Part shown: piece after piece, positions 22,554 to 34,186 of the stretch
Layout: each line of letters starts with the position of its first letter
Numbering within the stretch: position 1 is the stretch's first letter
Assembly: GCF_000002865.3 (NCBI RefSeq)
Contig: NW_001865047.1
Span: 587,139-651,138 of the forward strand
Reading direction: 5' to 3'
Source of the DNA: Monosiga brevicollis MX1
Taxonomy: Eukaryota > Opisthokonta > Choanoflagellata > Craspedida > Salpingoecidae
DNA: 64,000 nucleotides
The notes under the pieces: generated by a model
The model's input: the letters and a program-made list of their open reading frames with translations, nothing else
Told to the model about the DNA's origin: nothing
Database searches by the model: none
Program-made: the position numbers and the translations under genes

Positions 22554-23791
22554 ATGATGGTATATGCCATGCACGGCTCAACGGCCTTGATAAATTTTCA
22601 TTTTGAGGGTGCATGTGCGTGGGCGCGTGTTTGTGTGTCTTTGTGCAAGTGAACGAGCATGCCCCGCATGTTGTCATCGTTGTTGAGAGTCGCCCTCTCA
22701 ACTGGCTTGGATGCTTTTTTTTAAACATGTTAATCGCCAAGTGGCCTTTTGATCGTTGAACCCGAAGAAATCCACATGAATCACAGAAGAGGGCAAGAGA
22801 AGTTGTGAGGGAGAGACACAGAGAGAGGCAGAGTGAGGGAAACAGAGAGAGAGAGAGAGACAGACAGAGAGTTTGAGAGAGACAGAAAAGAGAGTTAGAG
22901 GCATAAAAACGAAACGATGTGTCGTAAGAATTAGCCAATAGTGGTGATGGCTTGCCGATGCATTTTCGTTCTCTCTCTCTCTGTCTGTCTCTCTTTCGTG
23001 TGTGTGTGACAGGCGCAAGAGGAGGATGCGGGGTCGGAGGTCTTGCTTTCTCGTGTGTGGGAAGAGGGGACGAGTGGTTCGTTCGCGAAGGATCAAGTGT
23101 GAGGATGGGTTGCAGCTGTTGGTCGCGCTGTGCTCGAAAGGATGGATACATGGCTCAACGTTGCTTTGGTTGGACGACATCTCGCCAGCGGCTGTTTTAT
23201 TTTCCCCCGTTGTCCCCGCCATCGCTGGTTCCGCGTCATCGTCGCAAGCCTTTGCACGACCGGCCTGGTGCAGTCGAGATCTGATTTTTTACCGTGCCAG
23301 CGCATCTGGCGACTTGTTTCTTGTTCGCTCATCCATCACCGGCGACCGTTTCTTGCTCACGGCCTCGACCACGGCGCAGCTCTTTGTGTGACTCAGCCCT
23401 CGTCGTGGCTGCATCCCGTCATCACAGCCCATCCCGTGTCGAGAGAAGGCCTCCACGCTTGCTCCATCACACCGTCGCTCTCCGCCCTCTGGCGCCGTGC
23501 ATACATCACAGCCCTTGACCTTTTGCGTGTACTCCACGACGCCACTCAGCCTACTTGCGACCAAGGCTAGTCCATCCCGGTGCACCAGGGCCCAAGTATA
23601 CCCACGGCACCATACTCCTCCCAACTGAGAAAGTCTTGGGCCGCTTTCTGGGATTTTCTTATGCTGCGTCCGGCCTCGAGACAGCAGATTCGGAATCTCA
23701 AGGAAAACAAACGTAGAACTGGCCGCGAGTGCATGCTCGCGCTGCTGCTTTTGAGTTGCCTTGGTGTCGACGCGACCATTGCTCTGCCGCC
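22554..23791. other. intergenic region with GA/CT simple sequence
   Basis: Purine-rich tracts (GAGA and CAGA runs at about 22800-22890) and CT-rich runs near 22970-22995. Two overlapping open frames of 130-146 codons at 23002-23570 have no recognisable domain and no splice logic; I treat them as chance. The promoter of the next gene is presumably here. Confidence 0.5.
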
Positions 23792-25347
23792 ATGGCTCCG
23801 TCTTTGGAGCTTGCTGTGCTGCTGTGCAGCACCTGGCTCGCACTCGGGGCAGCCCAAAGCGCGGCAACGTGTCGCGGTGGTAATCTCAGCAACAGCGCGT
23901 GCCAAGATTGTCGCTTCATTCCTGCCAACTGGCCTTGTACCAATTCCGAGTGGGGGGATGGTCTCTGTACCGATGCCTGTGCCCCCGAGCTTGACATTGA
24001 TTGTTACCAGCTGGTGGAGCCAACTCTCGAGTGTGCCAACTCGGATTCAGCCAACGCCCTGCGCCAAGTGGACACGGCCTCCCAAGTCTTGTTTTGGTTT
24101 TTCATCTCAGTTTTCATCTTTGTTTGTAAGTTTTTTCCAAGCGGGTGCCGCATCCTACGCCCTTCCCCCTACTCTTTCCTTCATTTGTGCAAGGCTAGCT
24201 GTGTGAAGCAATCTGACCGCTGTGGTCATGTGTGGGTGGTCGGTCAACCATGGCTTCCCCTTGCAGTCTTGTTCTGCTTGCGAACCATAGTGGTCACGCC
24301 AGGCGCGCGTCAAGCCTGCCGCAGTGCCTGCGGTGACATTTGCGCGCAGTTGTGCTGCTTCTCTCCAAGGTAAACAGCAAGTCGATCCAACTGGTCTACC
24401 TTCTGGCCTGCTCTCAATTCGTTATTCCGGTTCTGATGCACCTTCATTAATTCTTCTCGATGAGGGAACCAAGCCTCGGGGATGTTTTTTTTTGGTCGCC
24501 AGTATCCCTAACAATCGGCATGCATGCATGGCAGGCACGGAGGTGATGAAGCGGGACAGGAAGGCAATAATGAAAAGTGGGTTTTTCTTTGAAACTGTGC
24601 GTTGCAGATGGGGATGAGCAACGCGCTCAATGTTGGCTTTTCCCCATGTGCCTGTGTAGTGCCTTGCCACGATATGCCGATGTAGGACCGCCTCCGGATG
24701 ATTTGACGGCCCGTGAGGCCGTGGAGCAGGGCACAGAGTTGCACCATGTTGAGACGCGCGGAGAGGCTGATAAAATGCTCGAGCCTGCGCCCAGCTATGA
24801 AAACGTCATGAAGCCGGGCTCGCATCTACGCATTGACCTGAGCTCTTTGCAAGGCACCGGCGCGCCTCCACCAACTCCAGCTACAATCGGTCTGCCATCA
24901 CCCATGCGGCCGGGCGTCTTACCCACCGAGCTACGGTCACCCCATTCGCCACGCAATCCTCCGCCCCTGCTGTTGCAGTCGAGCTACTATCCCGACTTGG
25001 GTGTGATTGCCGAAGCCACCAACCCGGACCACGAGACGAGTCAAGCAAGCCGCCACGACTCGAACAGGGCAATGTCACCAGGTCGCGCTACTGTCGGCCC
25101 AGTGGGCGAGGGTGAGGTGGTACCAGAGCTCTCGGCGCCAGCCTCCGAGCCAAACCCACCTGCGCCGCAGCATCTGTCTGCAAACTCGCTGCATCGCAGC
25201 GTCGACGTGATTGACGTCGATGAGGTACAACGCAATGTCAGTCCGTTTTCTTCGCGCCGCAGCAGCGCCAGCCACATCACTGGTGTTGATGCGGGGAGCC
25301 GACGGCCGAGCGAATCTGTGTTTGTCTACGACGCTGAATTGCAGTAG
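23792..25347 (+). CDS. single-pass membrane protein, Cys-rich ectodomain, unknown function
   Basis: I do not recognise a family. Exons 23792-24125, 24267-24369, 24660-25347; frame is kept at both junctions. ATG is in strong context (GCCGCCATGG). A signal peptide (MAPSLELAVLLCSTWLALGA) is followed by a short ectodomain with eight or so cysteines; its core WGDGLCTDACAPELDIDC resembles a Lin-12/Notch repeat (DG-x-C-x3-C ... D-x-D-C), a weak match. A membrane helix (VLFWFFISVFIF, continued in exon 2) is followed by a cytoplasmic Cys cluster (CRSACGDICAQLCCF), a likely palmitoylation site, and a roughly 230-residue Pro/Ser-rich tail with APSYENVM and acidic patches. A receptor or adhesion-like role is possible but unproven. 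Confidence 0.68.
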
Positions 25348-25569
25348 CCACCTGGGCGAACGCTTGCCCCCTCATTTGTCTCTTTTCTTTCGCAACACGT
25401 TTGCCGTTTGAATGCGCACTTTTGCAGCAACACGGACAAGCGCTGCCTTGATTACGCCCCTTCAAGGGGCTGGAAACTTCCCACCTGAGATGCGAGACCC
25501 AGATGCATGTGAACATGCTATTGTTATGATTTTATTCTCGCTGCCCCTCGCCTCTCCACTTGTACTTTT

Positions 25570-25600
<31 letters not shown>

Positions 25601-26595
25601 GGAAAAAAAAGNNNNNNNNNNNNNNNNNNNNNNNNNNNNNNNNNNNNNNNNNNNNNNNNNNTGGGGGGAGGGAGGGGGCGAGGCGGTGGTATTTTTAGGC
25701 TCGGCTCTCTGCATAGAGGCAGCCCTGCCACGCAAGCAGGGCACGGCACGGCCGCCAAGGCCATGTCAAGTAAATGACGGTTTTTTGTTTTGTTGTCCAT
25801 CTTCCATAACTGCCTACCTGAATAACCCAGACTGTGACTGGGATCTGGGGTCGGGCGCAAGTGGGTCATCACGTTGACCACTGAGGTGTTGATTTGGCCC
25901 CTCAAATCGCCCTTCTTTCCCCCCAGTGTCTTTAAATCGATACCTTTTCCCACACAACTACACCAACAGCATCAATTTGAGTCGAGCAAAGGCCGAGGCG
26001 CAAGCCAGAGTACGATGGCAATTGGTGGGGAGCGGCAGAGCGCGAGCGACAGAGCAGAGAGATCAACTCTCTCCCATAGGGCCAAAAGAACAACTCAAAA
26101 CATACCACATGTGATCATACAGCAAACATAAGCATATGTATATCAAGCGTCATAATTTCAGAGTTTTGTGGTTTTCGTGGTCAGTCCGACATTTTGATGC
26201 GCCAATCTGTGTGAAAACGAACGACATGCTACTCAGTCTGTGTCTCTCTCTGCCTCTGTCTGTCACTCCTCTCTGACTCTCTTTATCTGGTTGTAATCTC
26301 TGTGTTTTTGGTCTCATCAACAGTGTCTGTCTCTGGATTTTCAAGTCAATCCGACTCCATCTCTGGCTCTGTTGTCTTGCTGCTTGTGGTTTGTTTTCTC
26401 TCTCACACATGTTCGCAGTCAAAACAAATTTTTTCTTTTTTTTATGAGCGAACGCAACAGCGGGAGGAAGTCGGTGTTGGAGCTGGAGCTGATGGTGCTG
26501 GGCAGATTCCGGGCTTTGTGGATTCCGGGGTGTTGGAGAGGGTGGGTTTCAGGGGGATAGAGGAGGAGTGTTTGGAGATCGAATTGCGAGGGGCC
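25348..26595. other. intergenic region with assembly gap
   Basis: No gene supported. Holds a T/G homopolymer stretch, the 50-base gap and CT-rich simple sequence around 26240-26400 before the NACHT-LRR gene. Frames that run through the gap are artefacts. Confidence 0.6.
25612..25661. other. assembly gap (50 N)
   Basis: Fifty N directly flanked by a run of T, a run of about 24 G and a run of A on the left and a G-rich stretch on the right. Sequencing failure at a homopolymer is the simple explanation. Confidence 0.98.
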
Positions 26596-29500
26596 ATGGA
26601 GCGCCGTAATAGTGCGCACTTGTTGGCGGCGCGGTTTGAGGATGCAAAGCCCATCGAGTCCGCTGGGTTGGGGGATGGGACAGAATCGCTTGCCCCCCTC
26701 GCAAACCTCGTGGTCGGAAAGCTGCCAGCCGATCTGCGCCGGCTTAAGAAACAAGTGGCACAGAAGCGCGAGCTGCGTGTCTACCTCAGCTATGCCGGGC
26801 CCGCAGCCACCACTGCCCTGCGCTCGCTTCGCGAGCAGCACGGCGCCTCGCTGACTGCCCGAGCCCATGCGCGGGGGATCACCTTGCTTTTCGAAGATCT
26901 GATGGCGTTGGATGCCAGCGCTGCTGCCGGATCTGATACCATGACCTGGGAGCTGCGCTGCCGCCTCAGCCAGCAAAGCCATGTTCTTTTGACAGTCTAC
27001 CCCGAGCCCGCTGAACTGGGCCCCATCCTGCCCGACCAGGATCCCATCTCGCTCGGTCTCACCAGCGCGCTAGCCGAAGCTGTTGCAGCCACCTGTGGGG
27101 GCCAATCTGCCTTGGTGGTCGATGGTCAGGCTTTTGGCCATGGCGTGGTCCGTGCGGGCACCAAGCTGCACCTGCGTTATGCCGCCCCCGCCCCCGCCGC
27201 CCTTTTGGAAGACATTGACAACCTGAGCGCCGTCCCCTGCTGTGCGACCACCATCCCGCGCCCAGCCGAGCCCACCGCTCTCGTGGCCGCGCTGCACAAG
27301 GGCCTTGAACAGATGCTGGACGAGCTTTTGCCTCCCACCTTTGATAAAATCAGCATCAATTCGGCTCCATCACGCCTGCATCGGACAAGCCTGTTCGATC
27401 GCCACTTTGTCACCGGCTCTCAGTTTAACGAAAATCTCTCCGCAGCCCTGACCGCAGAAAGACCTTTGGTCGTTGTCACCGGTCCGCGTGCCATGGGCAA
27501 GAGCTCTGCTTTAGCCAACTGGGCTACTCAGGTATTATCCTCCCGTCGCTCGGCCCTATCAGCACTCATGGTCACTGCGCCCCGAAGACTCATCACACGT
27601 CATCATACCTCGTGGCCTATTTGTTTGATGGGCGGGCCAGGTCACAGCCAAGGCCGAATCGAGTACGCGTGTACTCTGGCATAGTTTTGGAACTACACCA
27701 GGCAATAATCGTCTCGATATTGCCTTCCAACAGCTCATGCTACAGCTGGCCCCGGCGTCGGCCAACGTTCCCGGCCTCCCTAACGCAAGTCAAGCCCTGC
27801 AAGTGTTGATCCGGTCCCTCGACCTCTATGCCCAAGGCCCGGGCAGTGAACAGTCCATTGCCATCGTCCTCGACAACCTTGATCAGGTATCTGTACAACA
27901 CGAACCGCTCAAACCCTCACGATGAATAGAGCTCTATACGTTTACTTTGAAACCTTATGTTTACAGTTGGGGAAAAAAAAAAAAAAAAGGCAAAGAACGC
28001 ACGCGCGGGCTGGCCGTCTCACCTCCTTGGATGGACTTGCGCTTGCTAGGCGGCTGAATCTGGTCCAGAGGATTGGCTGCTTGATTTGCCGGTCTCACTT
28101 TTGAATTGGCTGCCTACGACTTTGCCCAGCAACGTGACCTTTATTGTATCCTGTGCCACCGATTCCCCCGTGCACCTGGCCGCCATCCAACGCCCACACG
28201 CGGTAGTTCTTGAATGCTCAACCCTTGATCCGCGTATGCTCGAGGCCTTTGCCCAGGCTGTCAGCAAAAATGCTAGCGAAGTCCATGCCGAATGGACTCA
28301 AAGTATTGTCAGTCCTGCAACCGTGGTTCATACGCTGGCCTCTGAGAACCGCCAAGTACCCGAAACCATTGTGGGACGCCTCACTCTGAATACCGCTTGG
28401 TCTTGCCTATCGCAGTTGGAAAAGCTTGCAGACCCGACCCATATCGGCATGCTGGCCGTTGCAGCCCAAATGACCATGGCACCCGCATTGCTGTGGCGAG
28501 CCGAGGTAAGTCAATGTCGGCCAAATCTGGCTCAAATATTGGTTTCTAGCTCTGCCCGCAACACTCATTAGCCATCACTCTGACCCTGCCGCCTTGAACA
28601 TTTTTGGTGCGTCTGATCAGGCACTGACTGAACACCTTCCTGCTTGTACGAATCTTGGCGAGAGCTATGCTTTGGCACTGGCCTTGGCCGATGGGTTTTG
28701 GAAGGTCAGTGGCCATGCCGCAAGACGCTTGGCTGACCTCAACTCTGCGGTTGTTCATCATGGTTGTACCTGCACATCCATGGCCACTCCCGGCTTTAGA
28801 CAAGAACCACATCAAGCGTTCCTCCTTTGGCTCACGTGCTGGTAGCCATCGACCAAGCCAACGCGGGTCTGGGTGATGATGAACTCATGCAATTGTTGCA
28901 ATCGGACGGCGTAGCGGTAAGCTCTTGCAAGTGGCTGACATGTTCACCACAACCGTCGGCAACAGCGGCTAACCCCTTTTGCTGATGTCGACGTCAATCA
29001 CCATCAGGCCGAAGCTGAATCCATTCTTCGTCTGGCCCTCCACCCTTTGACGCAGCGCATCTGCGGCCGCTACATGCTCGCCCGTCGCGAGTTGCGCGTG
29101 GTTAGAATAATTTGTTGCCTCGGCCCTGGGCATATCACCATGTGTTTGTTGGCCACTAGCCTGTGAAGCTCATCATAACTTCCGTACGCGTCTTCTCTTC
29201 TTTGACACTCTGCCACCTGTCAACAGCTTCTGAACTTGCTCGTGTCCTCGGAGATTCGCTCGCAATATGCTCAAAGACTGGCAGCTCTCTGGATCAAGAC
29301 TTGGCAAGAAGCCGACGATGCCTCGCGTGACGCCGCCACCACACGGTACATGACACGGCCAAAACCATCTCTGCGTGCTGTACAGCCACCTCACTGCAAA
29401 ACACAATGCAAACGTTTGCATGGCCACCCTCCTCATGTTTTCGGATGCACTGCTGTTGCAGGCTACAAGAAGAACAACCATTGGAGACGTTGCTGGAGCT

Positions 29501-30921
29501 AGGGAATTGGACCGCTGCACAGAATCTTCTCAAGAACAAGCAATATGTTGAGGGGGTTCTTCCGGGCCAAGAACTGAGGTAGGGACCTCCTGGCTAGGCT
29601 GTCTACGGTCACTGCCTACGAATCGTGTCGCTTGCAAACCTAAAGCTTCTTTTTGAATGCAGCCTAGAACACCTCCGCCTGACAGAGGAGAGCTATGAGG
29701 AGGTGGCCTCACTTCTTCGAGTTGCAAATCTTGTCTGGAGTCTCAAGTTGGTGTCAGCCTGCATTTCATGGCCTGGCCGTTAACAAGTATGCTTCTTCTA
29801 AGCTTTTGGAAACTCACCTCCAACCTGCTGGCCATTTGTCCGTCTTGTTAGTCTGGGTGATAACACGCTGAATGCTGCCGCCGTGGCCGGAATGCTGGCC
29901 GAGCTGCCGCCGCAGATTCGCATCTTAGGGTTTGTATCATGCTCGGTGTTTTCGATGCTCGGATACCAGTCGCCTCGTGCTCTTTGGCGTGCCTTCACCT
30001 GAAAGGAGTTATCTGTCTTGTCATAGCTTGAGCAACTGTGGGCTTGGGGACGAGGGATTAGAGACTTTGTGTGCCACGCTGAAGGGCCGTACCACCAAAC
30101 TCACCGAGCTAAAGTGAGCTCGCTCTTAGCCAATGGCGTTGTGGTTGGTCTTGAAACTCGGTCCTGCCCGTACTCATTTTCTTTATCCCTCGGTGCAGCC
30201 TGCGGTCCAATGAGTTGACGGAGGCAGGAGCCCATCACCTTGCCGAGTTGCTGGCCACCCAGCCTCAGCTGGAGACTCTCAAGTATGTTTGTTGTCATTT
30301 GTACCATGGACGTTTGGCCTTGGCCCATTTGCTCATGTGTGCGCTCGGTCTCACCTCTGACACGATGCGCCAATGTTTTGGACTGATTTCATTTTCTAGC
30401 CTGGACAACAACGACTTGGGTTCCGATGGGGCGCAAATTCTGGCTAAAGCACTCGCAGACCACGCCAACATGCGCGTGCTGAACCTCATGTACAATGGTA
30501 TCGGAGATTCGGGAGCCCAGAGCTTTGCTGAGCTCAACAAGTCCAACAATGGACTCAAGATTCTGTACGTGTGTGGCATGTGTCAAACAGAGGGTTGAAC
30601 GATCTTTGTGCATGAGGGAACGTGTAGATTTTTGTCTTTGCCTCGCACAGGACAAGGCAAGTGGTTAAGAAAGGGGAGGGGGGGGGGGGCTGAAAAACAA
30701 ATAGACGCTTTGCAGTCTCTCAGCAAAGAACACGGAAATAGGCACGGGTGCCAAACATGTACAAAAGTGGGATTGCTTCCATTTGAGAAGCCTCTAACAT
30801 GTCCTTGCGTCTTGATGTGCTTTTCATGGTATTGCTTCTTTGCGACTTTTTTTTTATTGCCTGTAGGCTCAAAGGGAATGATGATATTTCCGATGGCGTC
30901 TTGACGCTGTTTCAATCTTGA
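26596..30921 (+). CDS. NLR-like protein: Rossmann-like domain, NACHT ATPase, leucine-rich repeats
   Basis: First in-frame ATG is at 26596 (GGGGCCATGG). Residues about 60-200 hold a Rossmann-like domain (ELRVYLSYAGPAATTALRSL; ELRCRLSQQSHVLLTVYPEP) resembling DUF4062 or TIR-like N-terminal domains. Walker A GPRAMGKSS is at residue 296 and Walker B IAIVLDNLDQ near 390; VLWHSFGTTPGNNRLD between them matches the YHFVGSTPxSTD motif of TEP1/NPHP3-type NACHT proteins, and NWLPTTLPSNVTFIVS follows. A helical region leads to ribonuclease-inhibitor-type LRRs (LRSNELTEAGAHHLAELLA; LDNNDLGSDGAQILAKALA). LRR exons: 29852-29929, 30027-30113, 30199-30282, 30400-30564, 30867-30921, all joined in phase 2. Earlier exons include 26596-27531, a second ending at 27886, 28050-28505, 28621-28704 and 28800-28916. 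The middle exons (29000-29850) are less certain. The 3' end lies 22 bases from the convergent kinase gene. Confidence 0.85.
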
Positions 30922-30943
30922 AGTGAATGAGCCTTACGATAAC

Positions 30944-33218
30944 CTATTGAGCGAGCCAATCGAGTTTTGAATGAGGATGCTCATAAAAGTTTGCCAGCAC
31001 CTCCTCGGGGAGACACGCGAGGCCTGTTTAATTGCGTCAGGGGAGCACCGAGAAGTGCTGGGTCTTGAACCAGACACCACGGCAATACGTACGCGGCCAT
31101 AGTCTGACAGATTTGATCGACAAACTTTTCTGCCAGGCCTTCCTGTGCCTCCTATTCCAAACATTTGATGAAAGCATGGGCAAACCGCAGGCCAAAAAAA
31201 GGGGCGCGTGAATGTTTTAGTGGCGCTGGCATTGGCTGTGCATTGGACGGGAAGCGTTTACAAACCTCAGCCAACTTGAAAGCCTGCACCAGCTCGTTGA
31301 AACTGGCATCATGGAAGGGGGCATCACTGCTTTGGATGGTGGATTTGACATGATCCAGAGCTGGCATAATGACGCCCTCCAGTGGCGCTTTCTTCTCCTG
31401 GCCGCCGGCACCCTTTTTGAGTCCCGAGGACACGATGGGGCCCTTGACGGTATCAAAAGCCCAGCTGGGTGCCTCTGCCGCGGGCATGGGCCTAAGTAGA
31501 CAAGGCGTCACATGCATAAGTTGGTTGGAGCCGGAGGCAAGAGTGCCAGGCCAGCATGCGAGGGGGCAAGCAGTGCTGGCACGTACGCTTCATCGTCACT
31601 TGAGTCATCGCTAGAATCATCATCGTTGCCAGCAGCCTTCTTTTCCCTCCACTTGCGATAGCGAGTGATCCAATCAACCAGGGCGCTGGTCTTTTTGGCT
31701 TTGGTAATAAACTTGTGCTTAAGGAGATCCGAAACGGTGGGGCGGTCTGCGGGTTCCTTTTGCAGGCAGCTGGCAATCATGTCCTTGAAAGGTTTGGTAA
31801 AGTTACCCTCCAAGGACGGAGGCGGGTTCTTGGGGATGAGGAAGAGCACGCGCATGGGGTGGAGCTCTGAGTTTGGCGGCTCGCCCTTGGCCAGCTCAAT
31901 GGCGGTGATGCCAAAGGACCACACGTCCGCCTGCGCGAAAAAGGTGAGGGAGTGAGCAGAGGTGAGAGAAAAAGGGGGCGGGCCACACCCGGTTGGGCCT
32001 CCCAGCTGATGGGCGGCGTGCAAGGGAAACAGCCAAAGCCGGGGCGTCGCACCGAAATGCCGTAAGGGGTTTGCTTGATGACCTCGGGGGCCATCCAAAA
32101 GGGAGTGCCGACAAACGTGGAGCGCTTTGTCATGGTGTCCGAGATCTGGCCGGCGACACCAAAGTCAGCCAGCTTGACGTCACCGTTTTCTGCCAGGAGA
32201 ACGTTGGCAGCCTTGATATCGCGATGAATCTTGCCCGACTCGTGCAGGTATTCAAGGCCCTTGAGCACTTCGCGAAGGATGATGGCAATGGCGTTTTCAT
32301 CAAAAGGTCCAGGCTTCATGAGGTCCAAGGCAGAGCCGCCACCAAGGAACTCTTGAATGATCCAGAGTGTGGGGCCCTTGAGGTAGGACCCATAGTATCG
32401 CGTCACATAGGGGCTGTCACACTGCAAAGAGGGCACACGCACACACACACATATACACACGGGCATGATTTATATCGGTCAGAGAAGGTGGATTAAAACG
32501 AAATTGGGAAGCTTCGGCTAATGGGCAAGGCCAACGCCGACTATCGATGCCAAAGGGGGCCTGAGAAATGCGGCATACCGTAGCAAGGACGGTCATTTCC
32601 TGCTGGATATCTTCAATCTCATCCTCGGCATTCTCAAGATCGATGAGCTTGATGGCAACAACATCCTTGGTTCGGTTGTCAATGCTACCATGAAAATGTG
32701 GGACGGGATGGAACAGAATGCGCGGACCCAAAACATAAGAGTGACCCTGGGATGGAAAACGGAGGGGAAGCTGGCAACTGGCGGTGCATCAGCAGGATGC
32801 CGTGAAAAAGGCGTACCCCTTGAAGACCTCGCCGAAAGAACCTTTACCGACGCGCTCCAACTTTTGAAAGAGCTGCTCAGGGTCCGACACACCCGCCTGC
32901 AAGTTGCACAGCAGGCAGAAGACAAGCGTGAGGAAGCGGCGAAAAAAGAGGAAAGAGGAGCATGTCTCCAAATGCATGCGCCATGGAGTCAACAAGACGG
33001 AGCAGACAAGGCGCGGGACAACAGTCTTGATCCAAAGTGAAGATGATCATTGCCCAACAGCGACTGCACAGTGAAAGCACATTCCTCCCTTCCTTCAGGC
33101 CCGTGCATGGTCCCACTCCATTGTAGCCACAACATTAGCACTGCCAATGCTTTGGGCAGGGCCAACTCTGACAGAGTCAAACCAGAGAACCAAAGGCCAG
33201 CTCAACCGGGAGCGCCAT
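30944..33218 (-). CDS. STK24: GCKIII (MST3/MST4/STK25-type) Ste20 kinase
   Basis: Ser/Thr kinase of the germinal-centre kinase III group, which in animals binds CCM3/PDCD10 in STRIPAK complexes. Minus-strand exons: 32817-32896, about 32580-32684, 32053-32421, 31587-31930, 31262-31491, 30944-31023. Kinase motifs are intact: [76 protein letters not shown] and [16 protein letters not shown] are nearly identical to human MST3/4. The C-terminal part has an acidic Ser/Asp stretch, then [12 protein letters not shown], resembling the family's C-terminal dimer helix. I chose donor GTTT/GTAAAC and the last exon ending KLDWLAQ-stop. The start at 33218 ([12 protein letters not shown]) joined to [13 protein letters not shown] is an inference. 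Confidence 0.88.
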
Positions 33219-33493
33219 GACGACCGGAAAGGTCAGCCCGCCCAAGCATCAAGTGCTCGCTCTGCCCCTGACCAGCAGAGCCCTGCCAACCTCTGGTATG
33301 CAGCCACACACACACACCAAAACCCACACACAAACGAAGAGAGAGACAAGACATTGTGCAGTCAGGACCATCATCCTGCTGGAGACATACCAGCGCCATG
33401 TTTGAAGGTTGAATCGACGTTGGGTCCGGTCCGGTCCGGTCCGGTCTGGATCTGGAGTCGGCGGAGACAGCGACACACACACAGAGCGCGCGC

Positions 33494-33537
<44 letters not shown>

Positions 33538-34186
33538 AGCGAGACCGTCAGAAGAGAGAAGAGAGAGAGAGAGAGTCAGGAATCAAAACAGTTGGTAAGA
33601 GGTGTGGTTGGATGTGGTGGTACTGGAAAGAGGTATGATCAGGCAAGGGAGCAATATAGAGGTTAGAAAGGTTGAAGGAGTTTTGATAACGGGCAAACAA
33701 AGGTACAAGAAGAGATGGAGCGGGAAATAAGAGATGTCCGGAGATTCGACTGGATGACCGGGCGGAGACAGAGACAGTACCCACCTAACGTCGCTTTAAA
33801 AGTGGGCGGAGGGCGCATTTTATTACCAACTGTCTGTCTGACAACTGACAAGACTCGTTGTTCACAATAGCAGTTGTACACCACTATACCCACTTCTGTG
33901 GCCCGCAAATTGCTAAAATAGCTATCGTTTTGGATATGAAAATACACTGTGACTCCATACAAGTATTTTGTGCGGGAAATTTTGATTTGACGTTTTCTGA
34001 TTATTTACTTGCCGCACACACGCCCCACGCGCCCTCTGTGTCTGTTGGTCAGCCGCGACTGGCCAGCGCCGCTGATGCTTGGTGTCAGCGCAACGTAGCC
34101 CCCTCTCGTCGCCTGTCTACTCTGAAGTGAGCCTGTTTTTTCCTCTCTTTGAACAAGACGGAAAACGGCCCAACCCACGAAGCAGG
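33219..34186. other. divergent promoter region with CA, GA and GGTCC repeats
   Basis: Between the kinase gene (-) and MPS1 (+). Contains CA-rich sequence at 33301-33332, a five-base GGTCC repeat at 33424-33446, and a GA run at about 33495-33572. No gene supported. Confidence 0.65.
33495..33572. repeat. (GA)n tract
   Basis: Nearly pure GA run to about 33532, then interrupted GA to 33572, within the divergent promoter region. Confidence 0.95.

Noticed and set aside
23002-23570. Overlapping frames of 130 and 146 codons
   Set aside because: No recognisable domain, overlapping in different frames, no supporting introns; treated as promoter or 5' flank sequence.
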